A stretch of DNA of 44,135 bases from assembly GCA_900557045.1 (NCBI GenBank), contig USQY01000007.1:1-44135 (forward strand), written 5' to 3'. This document shows positions 15,411 to 24,087 of the stretch, in pieces (the stretch's first letter is position 1; each line of letters begins with the position of its first letter). A model generated the notes under the pieces. That model saw only the letters and a list, made by a program, of their open reading frames with translations, did not search any database and was not told the origin of the DNA. The position numbers and the translations under genes were made by a program. The DNA is from an uncultured Clostridium sp. (GTDB lineage Bacteria > Bacillota > Clostridia > TANB77 > CAG-508).

Positions 15411-15950
15411 TTATTTTTTACCTGCTTTTCCTTCTTTTCTTCTAATATGCTCTTCAGCATATTTGATACCTTTACCTCTATATACTTCAGGTGGTCTTTT
15501 TGTTCTGATAACAGCTGCTGTTTGACCAACAACTTCTTTATCTATACCTTTTACTATAATTTGGTTTGGATTTGGTACTTCAAAAGTAATTCCTTCTGGA
15601 GCATCCATTTCAACTGGATGTGAATATCCTAAATTCATTACTAATTTTTTACCTTTTAATTGTGCTCTATATCCAACACCATTAACTTCTAATGTTCTAG
15701 TATATTGATGTAATACACCTTCAATCATGTTGTTAATTAGTGTTCTTGTTAATCCATGTAAACTTCTATTAAATGCTTCATCATCTGGTCTTTTTACTGT
15801 AATTTCATTACCTTCAATAGAAACAGCCATGTTTTTATGTAATTCTTTTTCTAAAGTTCCTTTAGGTCCTTTTACAGTAATATGATTACCATTTAATGTA
15901 ACTTCAACACCTTCTGGGACTGTTATAGGTTTATTTCCTATTCTTGACAT
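15411..15950 (-). CDS. rplF: 50S ribosomal protein L6
   Basis: 179 residues from the ATG of MSRIGNKPI. This start has AAGGAGG eight bases upstream and matches the family start; an in-frame ATG eight codons earlier would swallow that site. Two alpha-L repeats: ITVPEGVEVTLNGNH and NGVGYRAQLKGKKLVMNLGYSHPVEM. The C-terminus VYRGKGIKYAEEHIRRKEGKAGKK is typical. L6 sits near the factor-binding site. Confidence 0.97.
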   Translation of the reverse strand: MSRIGNKPITVPEGVEVTLNGNHITVKGPKGTLEKELHKNMAVSIEGNEITVKRPDDEAFNRSLHGLTRTLINNMIEGVLHQYTRTLEVNGVGYRAQLKGKKLVMNLGYSHPVEMDAPEGITFEVPNPNQIIVKGIDKEVVGQTAAVIRTKRPPEVYRGKGIKYAEEHIRRKEGKAGKK

Positions 15951-16017
15951 TTTTGTTATTCCTCCTTCTTTCAAATATTTAGTAGCTTATATTTTTTAGT
16001 TATATAGTAAAGATCTA

Positions 16018-16419
16018 TTACCATACATATGCTAATACTTCTCCACCTAAACCTTCATTTCTAGCTTCTTTATCTGTTTTGATTCCTTTTGATGTAGAGA
16101 TTAATGCTATTCCTAAACCATTTAATACTTGTGGTAATTCATCTTTAGATGCATATACTCTTAAACCTGGTTTACTAATTCTTTTTAATCCATCAATTAC
16201 TCTACTACCTTTTTCATCATATTTTAAAGTTATTCTTATAATCCCTTGATTGTTTTCACTTTTAATTTCTTCTAATGCTTTTATATATCCTTCATTTAAT
16301 AATATATTAGCTATAGCTAATTTCATATTTGAAGAAGGAATATCTACTGTTTTATGTTTTGAACTATTTGCATTTCTTATTCTTGTTAGCATATCTGCTA
16401 TTGGATCAGTAGTTATCAA
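16018..16419 (-). CDS. rpsH: 30S ribosomal protein S8
   Basis: 133 residues; central-domain 16S rRNA binder that in E. coli represses the spc operon. DPIADMLTRIRNANSSKH, LKRISKPGLRVYA, and the C-terminal STSKGIKTDKEARNEGLGGEVLAYVW. Between rpsN and rplF; complete. Confidence 0.98.
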   Translation of the reverse strand: MITTDPIADMLTRIRNANSSKHKTVDIPSSNMKLAIANILLNEGYIKALEEIKSENNQGIIRITLKYDEKGSRVIDGLKRISKPGLRVYASKDELPQVLNGLGIALISTSKGIKTDKEARNEGLGGEVLAYVW

Positions 16420-16516
16420 TTTCTATACCTCCTTTTTTTCTAAAAGTATTTATATTAAACTCATTACTTTAATACAATATTTTCTTTTATAATAATTTAT
16501 TATTTTTTAATATAGC

Positions 16517-16702
16517 CTACCAACTTGCTTTTTTAACACCTGGAATTTCACCTTTATGTGCTAATTCTCTGAAGCATACACGGCAAATTCCAAATTTTCT
16601 AATATAAGCATGTGGACGTCCACAGATTTTACATCTATTGTATTCACGTGTGCTATATTTTTGTTCTTTTTGTTGTTTTACTTTTAAAGATTTCTTAGCC
16701 AT
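16517..16702 (-). CDS. rpsN: 30S ribosomal protein S14, type Z
   Basis: 61 residues with a four-cysteine zinc site (CKICGRPHAY, then FGICRVCFRELAH) and the tail GEIPGVKKASW. This is the short zinc-containing S14 of Gram-positive bacteria (also called rpsZ). In the head of the small subunit, between rplE and rpsH. Confidence 0.98.
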   Translation of the reverse strand: MAKKSLKVKQQKEQKYSTREYNRCKICGRPHAYIRKFGICRVCFRELAHKGEIPGVKKASW

Positions 16703-16736
16703 GAATTTCTCCTTTCTTCTTAACTAACCCTTTAAA

Positions 16737-17276
16737 TTAATTTTTGAATGGCATTCCTAATAATGTTAATAACTCTTTAGCTTCTTCATCTGTTTCAGCT
16801 GTAGTTACAAATATTATATCCATACCTCTAATTTTATCAATTTTATCATATTCAATTTCAGGGAATATTAATTGTTCTTTAACACCCATTGAATAGTTTC
16901 CTCTTCCGTCAAAAGAATTAGCAGAAACACCTCTGAAATCTCTTACTCTTGGAAGTGCAACATTGAATAGTTTGTATGCAAAATCATACATTTTACCTTT
17001 TCTTAAAGTAACTTTACATCCAATATTAACTCCTGCTCTTAATTTGAATGCAGCTATAGCTTTTTTAGATTTTGTTATAATTGGTTTTTGTCCTGTAATT
17101 ATAGCTAAATCGTTTACTGCATTTTCTAATGATTTAGGATTTTCTTTTGTATCTCCTAAACCTATATTAATAACTATTTTATCTAATTTTGGAACCTGCA
17201 TTACTGATGTATAATTAAATTTTTTCATCATTGCTGGTATAACTTCTTTTTCATATTGTTCTCTTAATTTTTCCAT
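16737..17276 (-). CDS. rplE: 50S ribosomal protein L5
   Basis: 179 residues; carries 5S rRNA into the large subunit. FNYTSVMQVPKLDKIVINIGLG, GQKPIITKSKKAIAAFKLR, RDFRGVSANSFDGRGNYSMG, and QLIFPEIEYDKID. Normal length; between rplX and rpsN. Confidence 0.98.
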   Translation of the reverse strand: MEKLREQYEKEVIPAMMKKFNYTSVMQVPKLDKIVINIGLGDTKENPKSLENAVNDLAIITGQKPIITKSKKAIAAFKLRAGVNIGCKVTLRKGKMYDFAYKLFNVALPRVRDFRGVSANSFDGRGNYSMGVKEQLIFPEIEYDKIDKIRGMDIIFVTTAETDEEAKELLTLLGMPFKN

Positions 17277-17299
17277 AAGTCTTCAATAGACCTCCTTTC

Positions 17300-17611
17300 T
17301 TATTTTATTTTTGTACCACATTTTTTACATACACGAATTTTATTTTCTTTGTCCATTTCAAAACCTATTCTAGTAGCTTTACCACATTTTGGACATACAA
17401 CATTCACTTTACTTGAGTGAATTGGGCATTCTACAGAAATAATTCCACCTTCTTCACCTTGTCTTCTAGGTTTAACATGTTTTTTTCTGATATTTATACC
17501 TTTTACAACTATTTTTTCTGTTTTTGGTATAATCTCTAAAACTTCACCAGTTTTACCTTTATCATTTCCTGATAAAACTTTAACTGTATCACCTTTTTTT
17601 ACTTTTAACAT
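17300..17611 (-). CDS. rplX: 50S ribosomal protein L24
   Basis: 103 residues starting at MLKVKKGDTV, behind GAGGTG. An upstream in-frame ATG would overlap that ribosome site and adds eight residues not seen in the family. The KOW motif is VKVLSGNDKGKTGEVL. The C-terminal part has a four-cysteine pattern (CPKCG, then CKKCG), a zinc form. An assembly-initiator protein of the large subunit. Confidence 0.97.
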   Translation of the reverse strand: MLKVKKGDTVKVLSGNDKGKTGEVLEIIPKTEKIVVKGINIRKKHVKPRRQGEEGGIISVECPIHSSKVNVVCPKCGKATRIGFEMDKENKIRVCKKCGTKIK

Positions 17612-17684
17612 TATTTTTTCACCTCTTTGTTCCAAGATTTAATTTTATATTTTCATAAAAACATTGCTATATTAATTTTTAAGA

Positions 17685-18053
17685 TTAAAGAACTTCTGGA
17701 GCTAATGATAATATCTTCATATAATTCTTTTCTCTTAATTCTCTTGCTATAGGCCCAAATATACGAGTTCCTTTTGGAGTACCATCTTCTTTTATTATAA
17801 CAGCAGCATTTTCATCAAATCTTATATAAGAACCATCTGCTCTTCTTGTAGGTTTTTTAGTTCTAACTACAACAGCTTTAACTACATCACCTTTTTTAAC
17901 AACGCCACCAGGTGTAGCTGTTTTAACAGAAGCAACTATTACATCTCCAACTTTTGCATATCTTCTATAAGAACCACCTAAACATCTAATAACCATTATT
18001 TCTTTAGCACCTGTGTTATCAGCTACTTTTAATATTGATTGTTGTTGTACCAT
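17685..18053 (-). CDS. rplN: 50S ribosomal protein L14
   Basis: 122 residues; sits at the subunit interface. VQQQSILKVADNTGAKEIM, GDVIVASVKTATPGGVVKKG, RIFGPIARELREKNYMKILSLAPEVL. Between rpsQ and rplX; complete, with the invariant C-terminus. Confidence 0.98.
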   Translation of the reverse strand: MVQQQSILKVADNTGAKEIMVIRCLGGSYRRYAKVGDVIVASVKTATPGGVVKKGDVVKAVVVRTKKPTRRADGSYIRFDENAAVIIKEDGTPKGTRIFGPIARELREKNYMKILSLAPEVL

Positions 18054-18116
18054 TTAGTAATTCCCTCCTTTTAATTACGATTTTAGTTTTTATATTTTAT
18101 TACATATTGAAAAATC

Positions 18117-18380
18117 TTATTTTATAATTGCCTTTTCAACAATTTCAACTACTCTCCATCTTTTATCTTTAGATAGAGGTCTTGTTTCCATAACTTTTAC
18201 TTTGTCACCAACTTGGCATTCATTGTTTTCGTCATGAGCTTTTAGTTTGTAAGTTTTCTTTTGGATTTTGCTGTATAATTTGTGTTTTTCATTTGTTTCA
18301 ACAGCTACAACAACAGTTTTATCCATTTTATCAGAAACAACTGTACCAACCATTACTTTACGAAGATTTCTTTCTTCCAT
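18117..18380 (-). CDS. rpsQ: 30S ribosomal protein S17
   Basis: 87 residues, OB-fold 16S rRNA binder. RKVMVGTVVSDKMDKTVVVAV, then VKVMETRPLSKDKRWRVVEIV. AAAGGAGAT lies before the ATG. Between rpmC and rplN. Confidence 0.98.
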   Translation of the reverse strand: MEERNLRKVMVGTVVSDKMDKTVVVAVETNEKHKLYSKIQKKTYKLKAHDENNECQVGDKVKVMETRPLSKDKRWRVVEIVEKAIIK

Positions 18381-18468
18381 GTTACAATCTCCTTTCTAAA
18401 AATTGTTTACATGATATCGTATTTATTTACAATACCTTTACATTATATTAATATATAATAATTTTCAA

Positions 18469-18669
18469 TTAGTTATTTTCAGCTATTTCTCTACTTCTTA
18501 ATTCTGTTTTTACTCTAGCTATATCTCTTCTAACTTCTCTAATTTTCATAGGATTATCTAAACCATTTGTTTTTGATGAAAATCTTAATTTGAATAATTC
18601 TGATTTTAATTCTCCTAATTCTTTTTCTAGATCAGATGAAGACATTTCTCTTATTTTATTTATTTTCAT
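18469..18669 (-). CDS. rpmC: 50S ribosomal protein L29
   Basis: 66 residues from the ATG of MKINKIREMSSSDLEKEL, behind GGTGGTGAT. The ATG just before it is equally possible; a still earlier in-frame ATG lacks a ribosome site. Its start overlaps the rplP end by about 14 bases, so translation is coupled. Helical hairpin protein at the tunnel exit near L23, a docking area for trigger factor and SRP. Confidence 0.95.
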   Translation of the reverse strand: MKINKIREMSSSDLEKELGELKSELFKLRFSSKTNGLDNPMKIREVRRDIARVKTELRSREIAENN

Positions 18670-19099
18670 CATTATCACCACCTAATTCAGATTCCTTTTT
18701 TACAAATTTAGTTTTTACAGATAACTTGTTTGCAGCTAATCTTAAAGCTTCTCTTGCTGTTTCTCCTGGAACCCCAGCAATTTCAAACATTACTCTACCT
18801 GGTTTAACTACTGCTACCCAATATTCTACTGCACCTTTACCTTTACCCATACGAGTTTCAGCTGGTTTTTTAGTAATTGGTTTGTCTGGGAAAATTTTGA
18901 TCCAAACTTTTCCACCTCTTTTAATATAACGAGTCATAGCAACACGGGCTGCTTCTATTTGATTAGAAGTAATTAACCCTGCTTCTACTGCTTGAATACC
19001 ATATTCACCGTCAGTAACTCTATTTCCTCTTGTTGCTTTTCCTCTCATTCTACCTTTTTGCATTTTTCTATATTTTGTTCTTTTTGGCATTAATGGCAT
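18656..19099 (-). CDS. rplP: 50S ribosomal protein L16
   Basis: 147 residues; helps position tRNA in the A site. MPKRTKYRKMQKGRMRGKATRG, GRVWIKIFPDKP-like KVWIKIFPDKPITKKPAETR, then VMFEIAGVPGETAREALRLA. GGAGGAG stands eight bases before the first ATG, which I take as start. One-base overlap (TAATG) with the rpsC stop. Confidence 0.97.
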   Translation of the reverse strand: MPLMPKRTKYRKMQKGRMRGKATRGNRVTDGEYGIQAVEAGLITSNQIEAARVAMTRYIKRGGKVWIKIFPDKPITKKPAETRMGKGKGAVEYWVAVVKPGRVMFEIAGVPGETAREALRLAANKLSVKTKFVKKESELGGDNDENK

Positions 19100-19761
19100 T
19101 ATTTTTCTCCTCCTTCCATTGTTGCTTTTTTAGCTGGAAGAACTTCTCCTTTATATATCCAAACTTTAACACCGATTTTTCCGTATGTTGTATCTGCTTC
19201 AGCAAATCCATAATCGATATCAGCTCTTAAAGTTTGAAGTGGAATTGTACCTTCTTTATAGAATTCAGTTCTAGCCATGTCTGCTCCACCTAATCTACCA
19301 GATACTGAAGTTTTAATTCCTAAAGCACCTGCTTTCATAGTTTTTTGCATACATTGTTTCATAGCTCTTCTGAATGAAATTCTTCTTTCTAATTGTCCTG
19401 CTATGTTCTCAGCAACTAATTGTGCATCAACATCAACATTTTTCACCTCAACAATATTTAAATTAACTTCCTTACCTATCATTTTTTGTAATTCATTTTT
19501 TAATGTTTCAGCATAGTTTCCACCTTTACCAATAACTAATCCTGGTTTAGCTGTATAAACATTAACTTTAACAAATTTAGCTGTTCTTTCAATTTCAATT
19601 TTTGAAATTCCGCTAACATATAATTTCTTTTTTACATATTTACGAATTTTGTTATCTTCAACTAGATAATCTCCAAAGTTTTTAGAATCTGCATACCATT
19701 TTGAACTCCAATCTTTGATAACACCAACTCTTAATCCATGTGGATTCATTTTTTGTCCCAT
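19099..19761 (-). CDS. rpsC: 30S ribosomal protein S3
   Basis: 220 residues. N-terminal and KH RNA-binding domains (ERTAKFVKVNVYTAKPGLVIGKGG, the GxxG loop being GKGG), and a C-terminal domain (GALGIKTSVSGRLGGADMAR, EFYKEGTIPLQTLRADIDYG). Lines the mRNA entry channel. Stop codon overlaps the rplP start. Confidence 0.98.
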   Translation of the reverse strand: MGQKMNPHGLRVGVIKDWSSKWYADSKNFGDYLVEDNKIRKYVKKKLYVSGISKIEIERTAKFVKVNVYTAKPGLVIGKGGNYAETLKNELQKMIGKEVNLNIVEVKNVDVDAQLVAENIAGQLERRISFRRAMKQCMQKTMKAGALGIKTSVSGRLGGADMARTEFYKEGTIPLQTLRADIDYGFAEADTTYGKIGVKVWIYKGEVLPAKKATMEGGEK

Positions 19762-19781
19762 AGTTAATAATTCCTCCTTTC

Positions 19782-20144
19782 TTATGCTCTTTCTCTTAAT
19801 ACTATTGTTATATGACTTGTTCTTTTTCTGATTCTAACTGCTGAACCTTTTGCAGCTGGTCTAATTCTTTTCATTGTTGGACCTTGATTTGCATATATTT
19901 CAGCTATATATAATTTATCAGATGCCATTTTATGATTGTTTTCAGCATTTGCTATTGCTGATTTTAATAATTTTTCTAATATTTCAGATGCAGCTTTAGG
20001 TGTAAATTTAACTATAGCTAAAGCTTCTTTAGCATCTTTTCCTCTTATTAAATCTGCTACTATTTTAACTTTTCTAGCTGAAATTCTAGCATTTTTAAGA
20101 GTTGCTACTGCTTCTGGAACGATAACTTCTTGCATTTCTTCCAC
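19782..20144 (-). CDS. rplV: 50S ribosomal protein L22
   Basis: 120 residues with a GTG start (20142-20144, complement), chosen because AAGGAGG is eight bases away; the ATG three codons on would be too far. ARISARKVKIVADLIRGK, then the beta-hairpin that reaches into the exit tunnel (IYANQGPTMKRIRPAAKGSAVRI) and HITIVLRERA. Macrolide-related tunnel protein; no unusual residues noticed. Confidence 0.97.
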   Translation of the reverse strand: MEEMQEVIVPEAVATLKNARISARKVKIVADLIRGKDAKEALAIVKFTPKAASEILEKLLKSAIANAENNHKMASDKLYIAEIYANQGPTMKRIRPAAKGSAVRIRKRTSHITIVLRERA

Positions 20145-20175
20145 TTTATTTACCTCCTTATTTATTTAAGAAATT

Positions 20176-20451
20176 TTATTTTTTTGTTGTTTTATCTCCT
20201 GCATGACCTTTAAATGTTCTAGTAGGAGCAAATTCTCCTAATTTATGTCCTATCATTTCTTCTGATATATAAACAGGTACATGTTTTCTACCATCATGAA
20301 CAGCTATTGTGTGTCCAACCATTTGTGGATATATAGTAGAAGCTCTAGACCATGTTTTTAAAACAGTTTTTTCTCCACTTTCATTCATTGCTTCAATTCT
20401 TTTTAATAATTCTGGAGCAACGAAAGGCATTTTTTTACTTGATCTTGACAT
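20176..20451 (-). CDS. rpsS: 30S ribosomal protein S19
   Basis: 91 residues. MSRSSKKMPFVAPELLKR, TWSRASTIYPQMVGHTIAVHDGRKHVPV, and FAPTRTFKGHAGDKTTKK. Partner of S13 in the subunit head. Between rplB and rplV. Confidence 0.98.
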   Translation of the reverse strand: MSRSSKKMPFVAPELLKRIEAMNESGEKTVLKTWSRASTIYPQMVGHTIAVHDGRKHVPVYISEEMIGHKLGEFAPTRTFKGHAGDKTTKK

Positions 20452-20538
20452 AACTTTAATTTCCCTCCTTATGTTTTCATTTACTTATACGTTTATTTTT
20501 GTAATTTAGATTAACATTGTTATGCTACTAAATTATAA

Positions 20539-21366
20539 TTATTTTCTTCTCTTAACAATAAATTTGTCAGATTGTTTATTTTTCTTTCTTGTTTTATATC
20601 CAAGAGCTGGTTTACCCCAAGGAGTCATTGGACCTGCGTGTCCTACAGGTGCTCTACCTTCACCACCACCATGAGGGTGATCATTAGGGTTCATTACAGA
20701 ACCTCTAACTTCAGGTCTTTTACCTAAATGTCTTGTTCTTCCTGCTTTTCCTAATTTAACATTTTCATGATCTGTATTTCCAACTGTTCCTATTGTTGCT
20801 CTACATACAGCCATTATTAATCTCATTTCTCCAGAAGGTAATCTAACATGTGCGTATTTTCCTTCTTTTGCCATTAATTGAGCTTCTTGACCAGCAGCTC
20901 TAACTAATTTTCCACCTTGACCTGGATTTAATTCAATGTTGTGAATCATAGTACCTACTGGAATATTTTCTATTTTCATACAGTTACCTGGTTTAATATC
21001 AGCTTTATCTCCAGATACTACTTTATCACCATCTTTTAATCCTACTGGTGCTAATATGTAAGATTTTGTTCCATCTTCATATTCTATCAAAGCAATATTT
21101 GCACTTCTGTTTGGATCATATTCGATACCTAAAACTGTTGCAGTCATATTATCTTTTTTTCTTTTAAAATCTACTAATCTGTATTTTTGTCTGTTTCCTC
21201 CACCTTGATGTCTAACAGTTATTCTACCATATGAGTTTCTTCCTGAATTTTTCTTTTTTGTTGCTAATAAAGATTTTTCAGGAGTTGATTTTGTAATTTC
21301 ATCAAATGTAGAAACTGTCATATTTCTTAATGATGGAGTTGTTGGTCTAAAATGTTTCATTCCCAT
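20539..21366 (-). CDS. rplB: 50S ribosomal protein L2
   Basis: 275 residues; needed for peptidyl-transferase centre assembly. KHFRPTTPSLRNMTVSTF, GRITVRHQGGGNRQKYRLVDF, the invariant histidine region GSVMNPNDHPHGGGEGRAP, and GKPALGYKTRKKNKQSD. GGAGAG eight bases before the first ATG sets the start. Confidence 0.98.
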   Translation of the reverse strand: MGMKHFRPTTPSLRNMTVSTFDEITKSTPEKSLLATKKKNSGRNSYGRITVRHQGGGNRQKYRLVDFKRKKDNMTATVLGIEYDPNRSANIALIEYEDGTKSYILAPVGLKDGDKVVSGDKADIKPGNCMKIENIPVGTMIHNIELNPGQGGKLVRAAGQEAQLMAKEGKYAHVRLPSGEMRLIMAVCRATIGTVGNTDHENVKLGKAGRTRHLGKRPEVRGSVMNPNDHPHGGGEGRAPVGHAGPMTPWGKPALGYKTRKKNKQSDKFIVKRRK

Positions 21367-21491
21367 TTTTAATTCTCTCCTTTTAATTTTATATAATGGA
21401 TTTTTTCCTGCTCCATTTACAGATATTTTTTATTATCCGAGTTATTTCTCGATATACCTTAGACTTATAGTCAAAAAGAATTGTTATTTGA

Positions 21492-21839
21492 CTAAGCCCA
21501 CATAAATTCTTCAATAGAATCTTTATACTTTTTAGAAACTTTCTTAACTTTTCCACCTTCTGTTAAATATGTTTTATCAGATGGATTAGTATCTATAGTA
21601 ACTATAGCTTTTTTCCAGTCAGATGTTCTTCCTGTACTTCTTCCTACTCTTTTTGCTTTTCCATTAACATTAATTGTGTTAACCTTTAAAACTTTAACTT
21701 CAAAAAGTTTTTCTACAGCTCTAGCTATATCAACTTTTGTAGCTTTTTTATTTACTTTGAAAGTGTATTTACCTTCTTGTGATCCATCATTACTTTTTTC
21801 AGTAACGATAGGTGCAATTATAATATCTTCTGGCATCAT
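21492..21839 (-). CDS. rplW: 50S ribosomal protein L23
   Basis: 115 residues; binds 23S domain III at the tunnel exit and is the docking site for trigger factor and SRP. PEDIIIAPIVTEKSNDGSQEG, YTFKVNKKATKVDIARAVEKLF, and a C-terminal extension GGKVKKVSKKYKDSIEEFMWA slightly longer than usual. Two consecutive ATGs; the first overlaps the rplD stop by one base (TAATG), giving tight coupling. Confidence 0.96.
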   Translation of the reverse strand: MMPEDIIIAPIVTEKSNDGSQEGKYTFKVNKKATKVDIARAVEKLFEVKVLKVNTINVNGKAKRVGRSTGRTSDWKKAIVTIDTNPSDKTYLTEGGKVKKVSKKYKDSIEEFMWA

Positions 21840-22462
21840 TATGCATACACCTCCTCTAATTTTTTAACAGTATCTAATGTAATAACTAAGTTTTTGTATT
21901 TTAATAAATCATAAACATTTATTGTATTTACTAATGTTGTTTTAACACCTTCAATATTTCTTGCTGATTTTTGAACATTTTCATTTTTGTCAGCTAATAA
22001 TATTAATGTTTTTCCTTCTACTTTTAAGTTTGTTAAAGCATTAACCATTTGTTTTGTTTTTATTGTATCAAATGCAAATGTGTCAACAACTGTTAATTCA
22101 TTTTCTAACACTTTTGAACTTAATAAAGATTTGATTGCTAATCTTCTTTCTTTCTTATTAACTGTATATTTATATGAACGAGGTTTAGGACCTAAAGCAA
22201 TACCACCTTTAATCCATTGTGGAGCTCTTATACTTCCTTGTCTTGCTCTACCTGTTCCTTTTTGTCTCCATGGTTTTCTACCACCACCACGAACTTCTGC
22301 TCTTGTTTTTGTGCTTTGAGTACCTTGTCTTTGATTAGCTAAAAAGTTAACTAAAACACTATGTACTACAGCTTCATTTGGTTCAATTCCAAATACTTCT
22401 TCTTTTAAGTCTACACTTTTAACTTTTTTACCTTCAACATTATATACGTCTATACTTGGCAT
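21839..22462 (-). CDS. rplD: 50S ribosomal protein L4
   Basis: 207 residues. VVHSVLVNFLANQRQGTQSTKTRAEVR-type tunnel loop with GGGRKPWRQKGTGRARQGSIR, then the Rossmann-like body (LTVVDTFAFDTIKTKQM). In E. coli L4 represses its own S10 operon through the leader; whether that applies here is open. Follows rplC by 18 bases. Confidence 0.98.
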   Translation of the reverse strand: MPSIDVYNVEGKKVKSVDLKEEVFGIEPNEAVVHSVLVNFLANQRQGTQSTKTRAEVRGGGRKPWRQKGTGRARQGSIRAPQWIKGGIALGPKPRSYKYTVNKKERRLAIKSLLSSKVLENELTVVDTFAFDTIKTKQMVNALTNLKVEGKTLILLADKNENVQKSARNIEGVKTTLVNTINVYDLLKYKNLVITLDTVKKLEEVYA

Positions 22463-22480
22463 TTTCTAACTCCTCCTTCC

Positions 22481-23107
22481 TTATGCTTTTACACTTGTTC
22501 TTAATTTTAGTATTGCACCTTTTGCTCCTGGCACACTACCTTTTAATAAGATAACATTTTTATCCATATCTACTTTAACAACATCTAAGTTTTGTATTGT
22601 TACAGTAACTCTTCCCATATGTCCTGGTAATTTTTTACCTTTGAATACTCTACCTGGAGTTGATGTTGGTCCCATTGAACCTGGTCTTCTATGATACATA
22701 GAACCATGTCCCATTGGTCCTCTAGATTGACCATGACGTTTAATAACACCTTGGAATCCTTTACCTTTTGTTGTACCTTGTACATCAATTTTGTCCCCTG
22801 CTACAAATGTATCAGCTTTAACTTCTGTTCCAACTTCTACACCTTCTACAGAATCCACTCTAAATTCTCTTAAATGTTTTTTAGGAGCTATTTTTGCTTT
22901 TGCAAAATGTCCTTTAATTGGTTTATTAACTTTAGATTCTTTTACATCTCCGAATCCTAATTGGATAGCATTGTATCCATCTGTTTCAACTGATTTAACT
23001 TGTGATATTACACAAGGACCAGCTTCAATAACTGTTACTGGAATAACTTTTCCATGTTCATCAAATATTTGAGTCATTCCAACTTTTTTTCCTATAATTG
23101 TTTTCAT
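22481..23107 (-). CDS. rplC: 50S ribosomal protein L3
   Basis: 208 residues. KTIIGKKVGMTQIFDEHGK, the long loop KGFQGVIKRHGQSRGPMGHG with HRRPGSMG, and GHMGRVTVTIQNLDVV. One of the first proteins to bind 23S rRNA; its loop approaches the peptidyl-transferase centre. Unlike most S10 operons, it is separated from rpsJ by 228 bases with several hairpins. Confidence 0.98.
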   Translation of the reverse strand: MKTIIGKKVGMTQIFDEHGKVIPVTVIEAGPCVISQVKSVETDGYNAIQLGFGDVKESKVNKPIKGHFAKAKIAPKKHLREFRVDSVEGVEVGTEVKADTFVAGDKIDVQGTTKGKGFQGVIKRHGQSRGPMGHGSMYHRRPGSMGPTSTPGRVFKGKKLPGHMGRVTVTIQNLDVVKVDMDKNVILLKGSVPGAKGAILKLRTSVKA

Positions 23108-23130
23108 TTTTTAAATCCTCCTTAACTATT

Positions 23131-23246
23131 GGCTGATATGTTGTATTCATTAGTAGTTAATGTATATCAGCTTGGTTTTGTTTGATTAATTTTCCTACTG
23201 TATAATAGGAAGTTTTATTTCAATCTTAAACTAATCGATTTAAGAA
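23131..23246 (-). other. Three consecutive hairpins in the rpsJ-rplC spacer
   Basis: GCTGATAT/ATATCAGC (about 23133-23171), TTCCTA/TAGGAA (about 23192-23211) and TCTTAAA/TTTAAGA (about 23223-23246) are successive inverted repeats in the 228-base spacer between rpsJ and rplC. The first stands close to the rplC ribosome site. They could control L3 translation or mRNA processing. None has a clear T run, so full termination is unlikely. Confidence 0.5.
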
Positions 23247-23335
23247 TTAATTTTTCTTTTGATTTACATCTTTGCTTATTTTTCGAATTTGTTTGTTAAC
23301 TAAATGCGATTTTTAGCAGATTAATGTTTCAAAAA

Positions 23336-23668
23336 TTATAATTTGATTTCAATATCAACACCAGCTGGTAATTCTACTTTCATTAAAGTATCTACAGTTT
23401 TTTGTGTTGGATAAAGAATATCGATAACTCTTTTATGTGTTCTCATTTCAAATTGTTCTCTTGAATCTTTGTCTTTGTGTGGAGAACGTAAAATTGTTAT
23501 AATCTCCTTTTCTGTTGGTAGTGGAATAGGACCTGAAACTTTTGCTCCTGTTTTTTTAGCAGTATCTACTATTTTTTCAGCAGACTGTTCTAATACTACA
23601 TGATCATAAGCTTTTAATCTTATTCTAATTTTTTCGCTTGCTACCGCATTTTCTGTTACTGTTGCCAT
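23336..23668 (-). CDS. rpsJ: 30S ribosomal protein S10 (NusE)
   Basis: 110 residues, a little longer at the N-terminus than the common 102. EKIRIRLKAYDHVVLEQSAEKIV, GPIPLPTEKEIITILRSPHKDKDSREQFEMRTHKR-type core, and LPAGVDIEIKL. Acts in the small-subunit head and, with NusB, in antitermination. First gene of the cluster, behind a long leader. AAGGAGGG ribosome site. Confidence 0.98.
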   Translation of the reverse strand: MATVTENAVASEKIRIRLKAYDHVVLEQSAEKIVDTAKKTGAKVSGPIPLPTEKEIITILRSPHKDKDSREQFEMRTHKRVIDILYPTQKTVDTLMKVELPAGVDIEIKL

Positions 23669-23749
23669 GTAATTTTCCCTCCTTAAAATATTTTTATTTT
23701 GGTCGGAAGTTATAAACGCACCCTAGTGTTTTGTTAAACTCTAATATTA

Positions 23750-23783
23750 AAACCCAAGTTTTTGCATGATTTTTCTTGGGATA
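23750..23783 (-). terminator. Terminator-like hairpin in the rpsJ leader (candidate attenuator)
   Basis: In minus-strand sense CCCAAG and CTTGGG pair around a 16-nt A-rich loop and are followed by TTTTAAT. It lies between the structured leader RNA and rpsJ, so it could be an attenuator that a ribosomal protein controls. The stem is only six pairs, hence modest confidence. Confidence 0.4.
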
Positions 23784-23954
23784 AGTGCTTGTTTTACGAC
23801 TTTTACGCAATAAAAATATGCTTTGTTTTGTATGTGGGTTTTGTAATTACTTTGTTTAATTATTGCCATATATTCTATGCTATTTGTATAGATTTTAGAA
23901 TAACTAAACCATATTTAATTACTTATCATACTTATTAAAAGCATTTTTATCTTC

Positions 23955-24064
23955 TGAAGTCAAATATTTTAAATAACTTACCGCCTTGGTCTAAGCCACG
24001 ACATACTCCATAAGAGTTCCCTCCAACCTTGGTATTTCAAAGGCTGTAGCCACATCTTACTTCA
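23955..24064 (-). ncRNA. Structured leader RNA of the S10 operon (unidentified)
   Basis: The transcript from the promoter at 24088-24116 begins with about 110 nt of G/C-rich sequence in an otherwise very AT-rich spacer. UGAAGU (24059-24064) can pair with ACUUCA (23955-23960) to close it. Inside are hairpins GGCU-ACA-GCC, CCUU-GAAAUACC-AAGG with one extra U in the 5' arm, and ACUC-UUAUG-GAGU. The motif GUGGCU occurs twice and CCAAGG twice. It matches no leader I know by name. The stretch AUACCAAGG followed closely by GGGAACUC resembles, from memory, a 23S rRNA domain III segment. A role in ribosomal-protein autoregulation is inference. Confidence 0.55.
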
Positions 24065-24087
24065 TCGCTAATCTTACATGCCTTACT

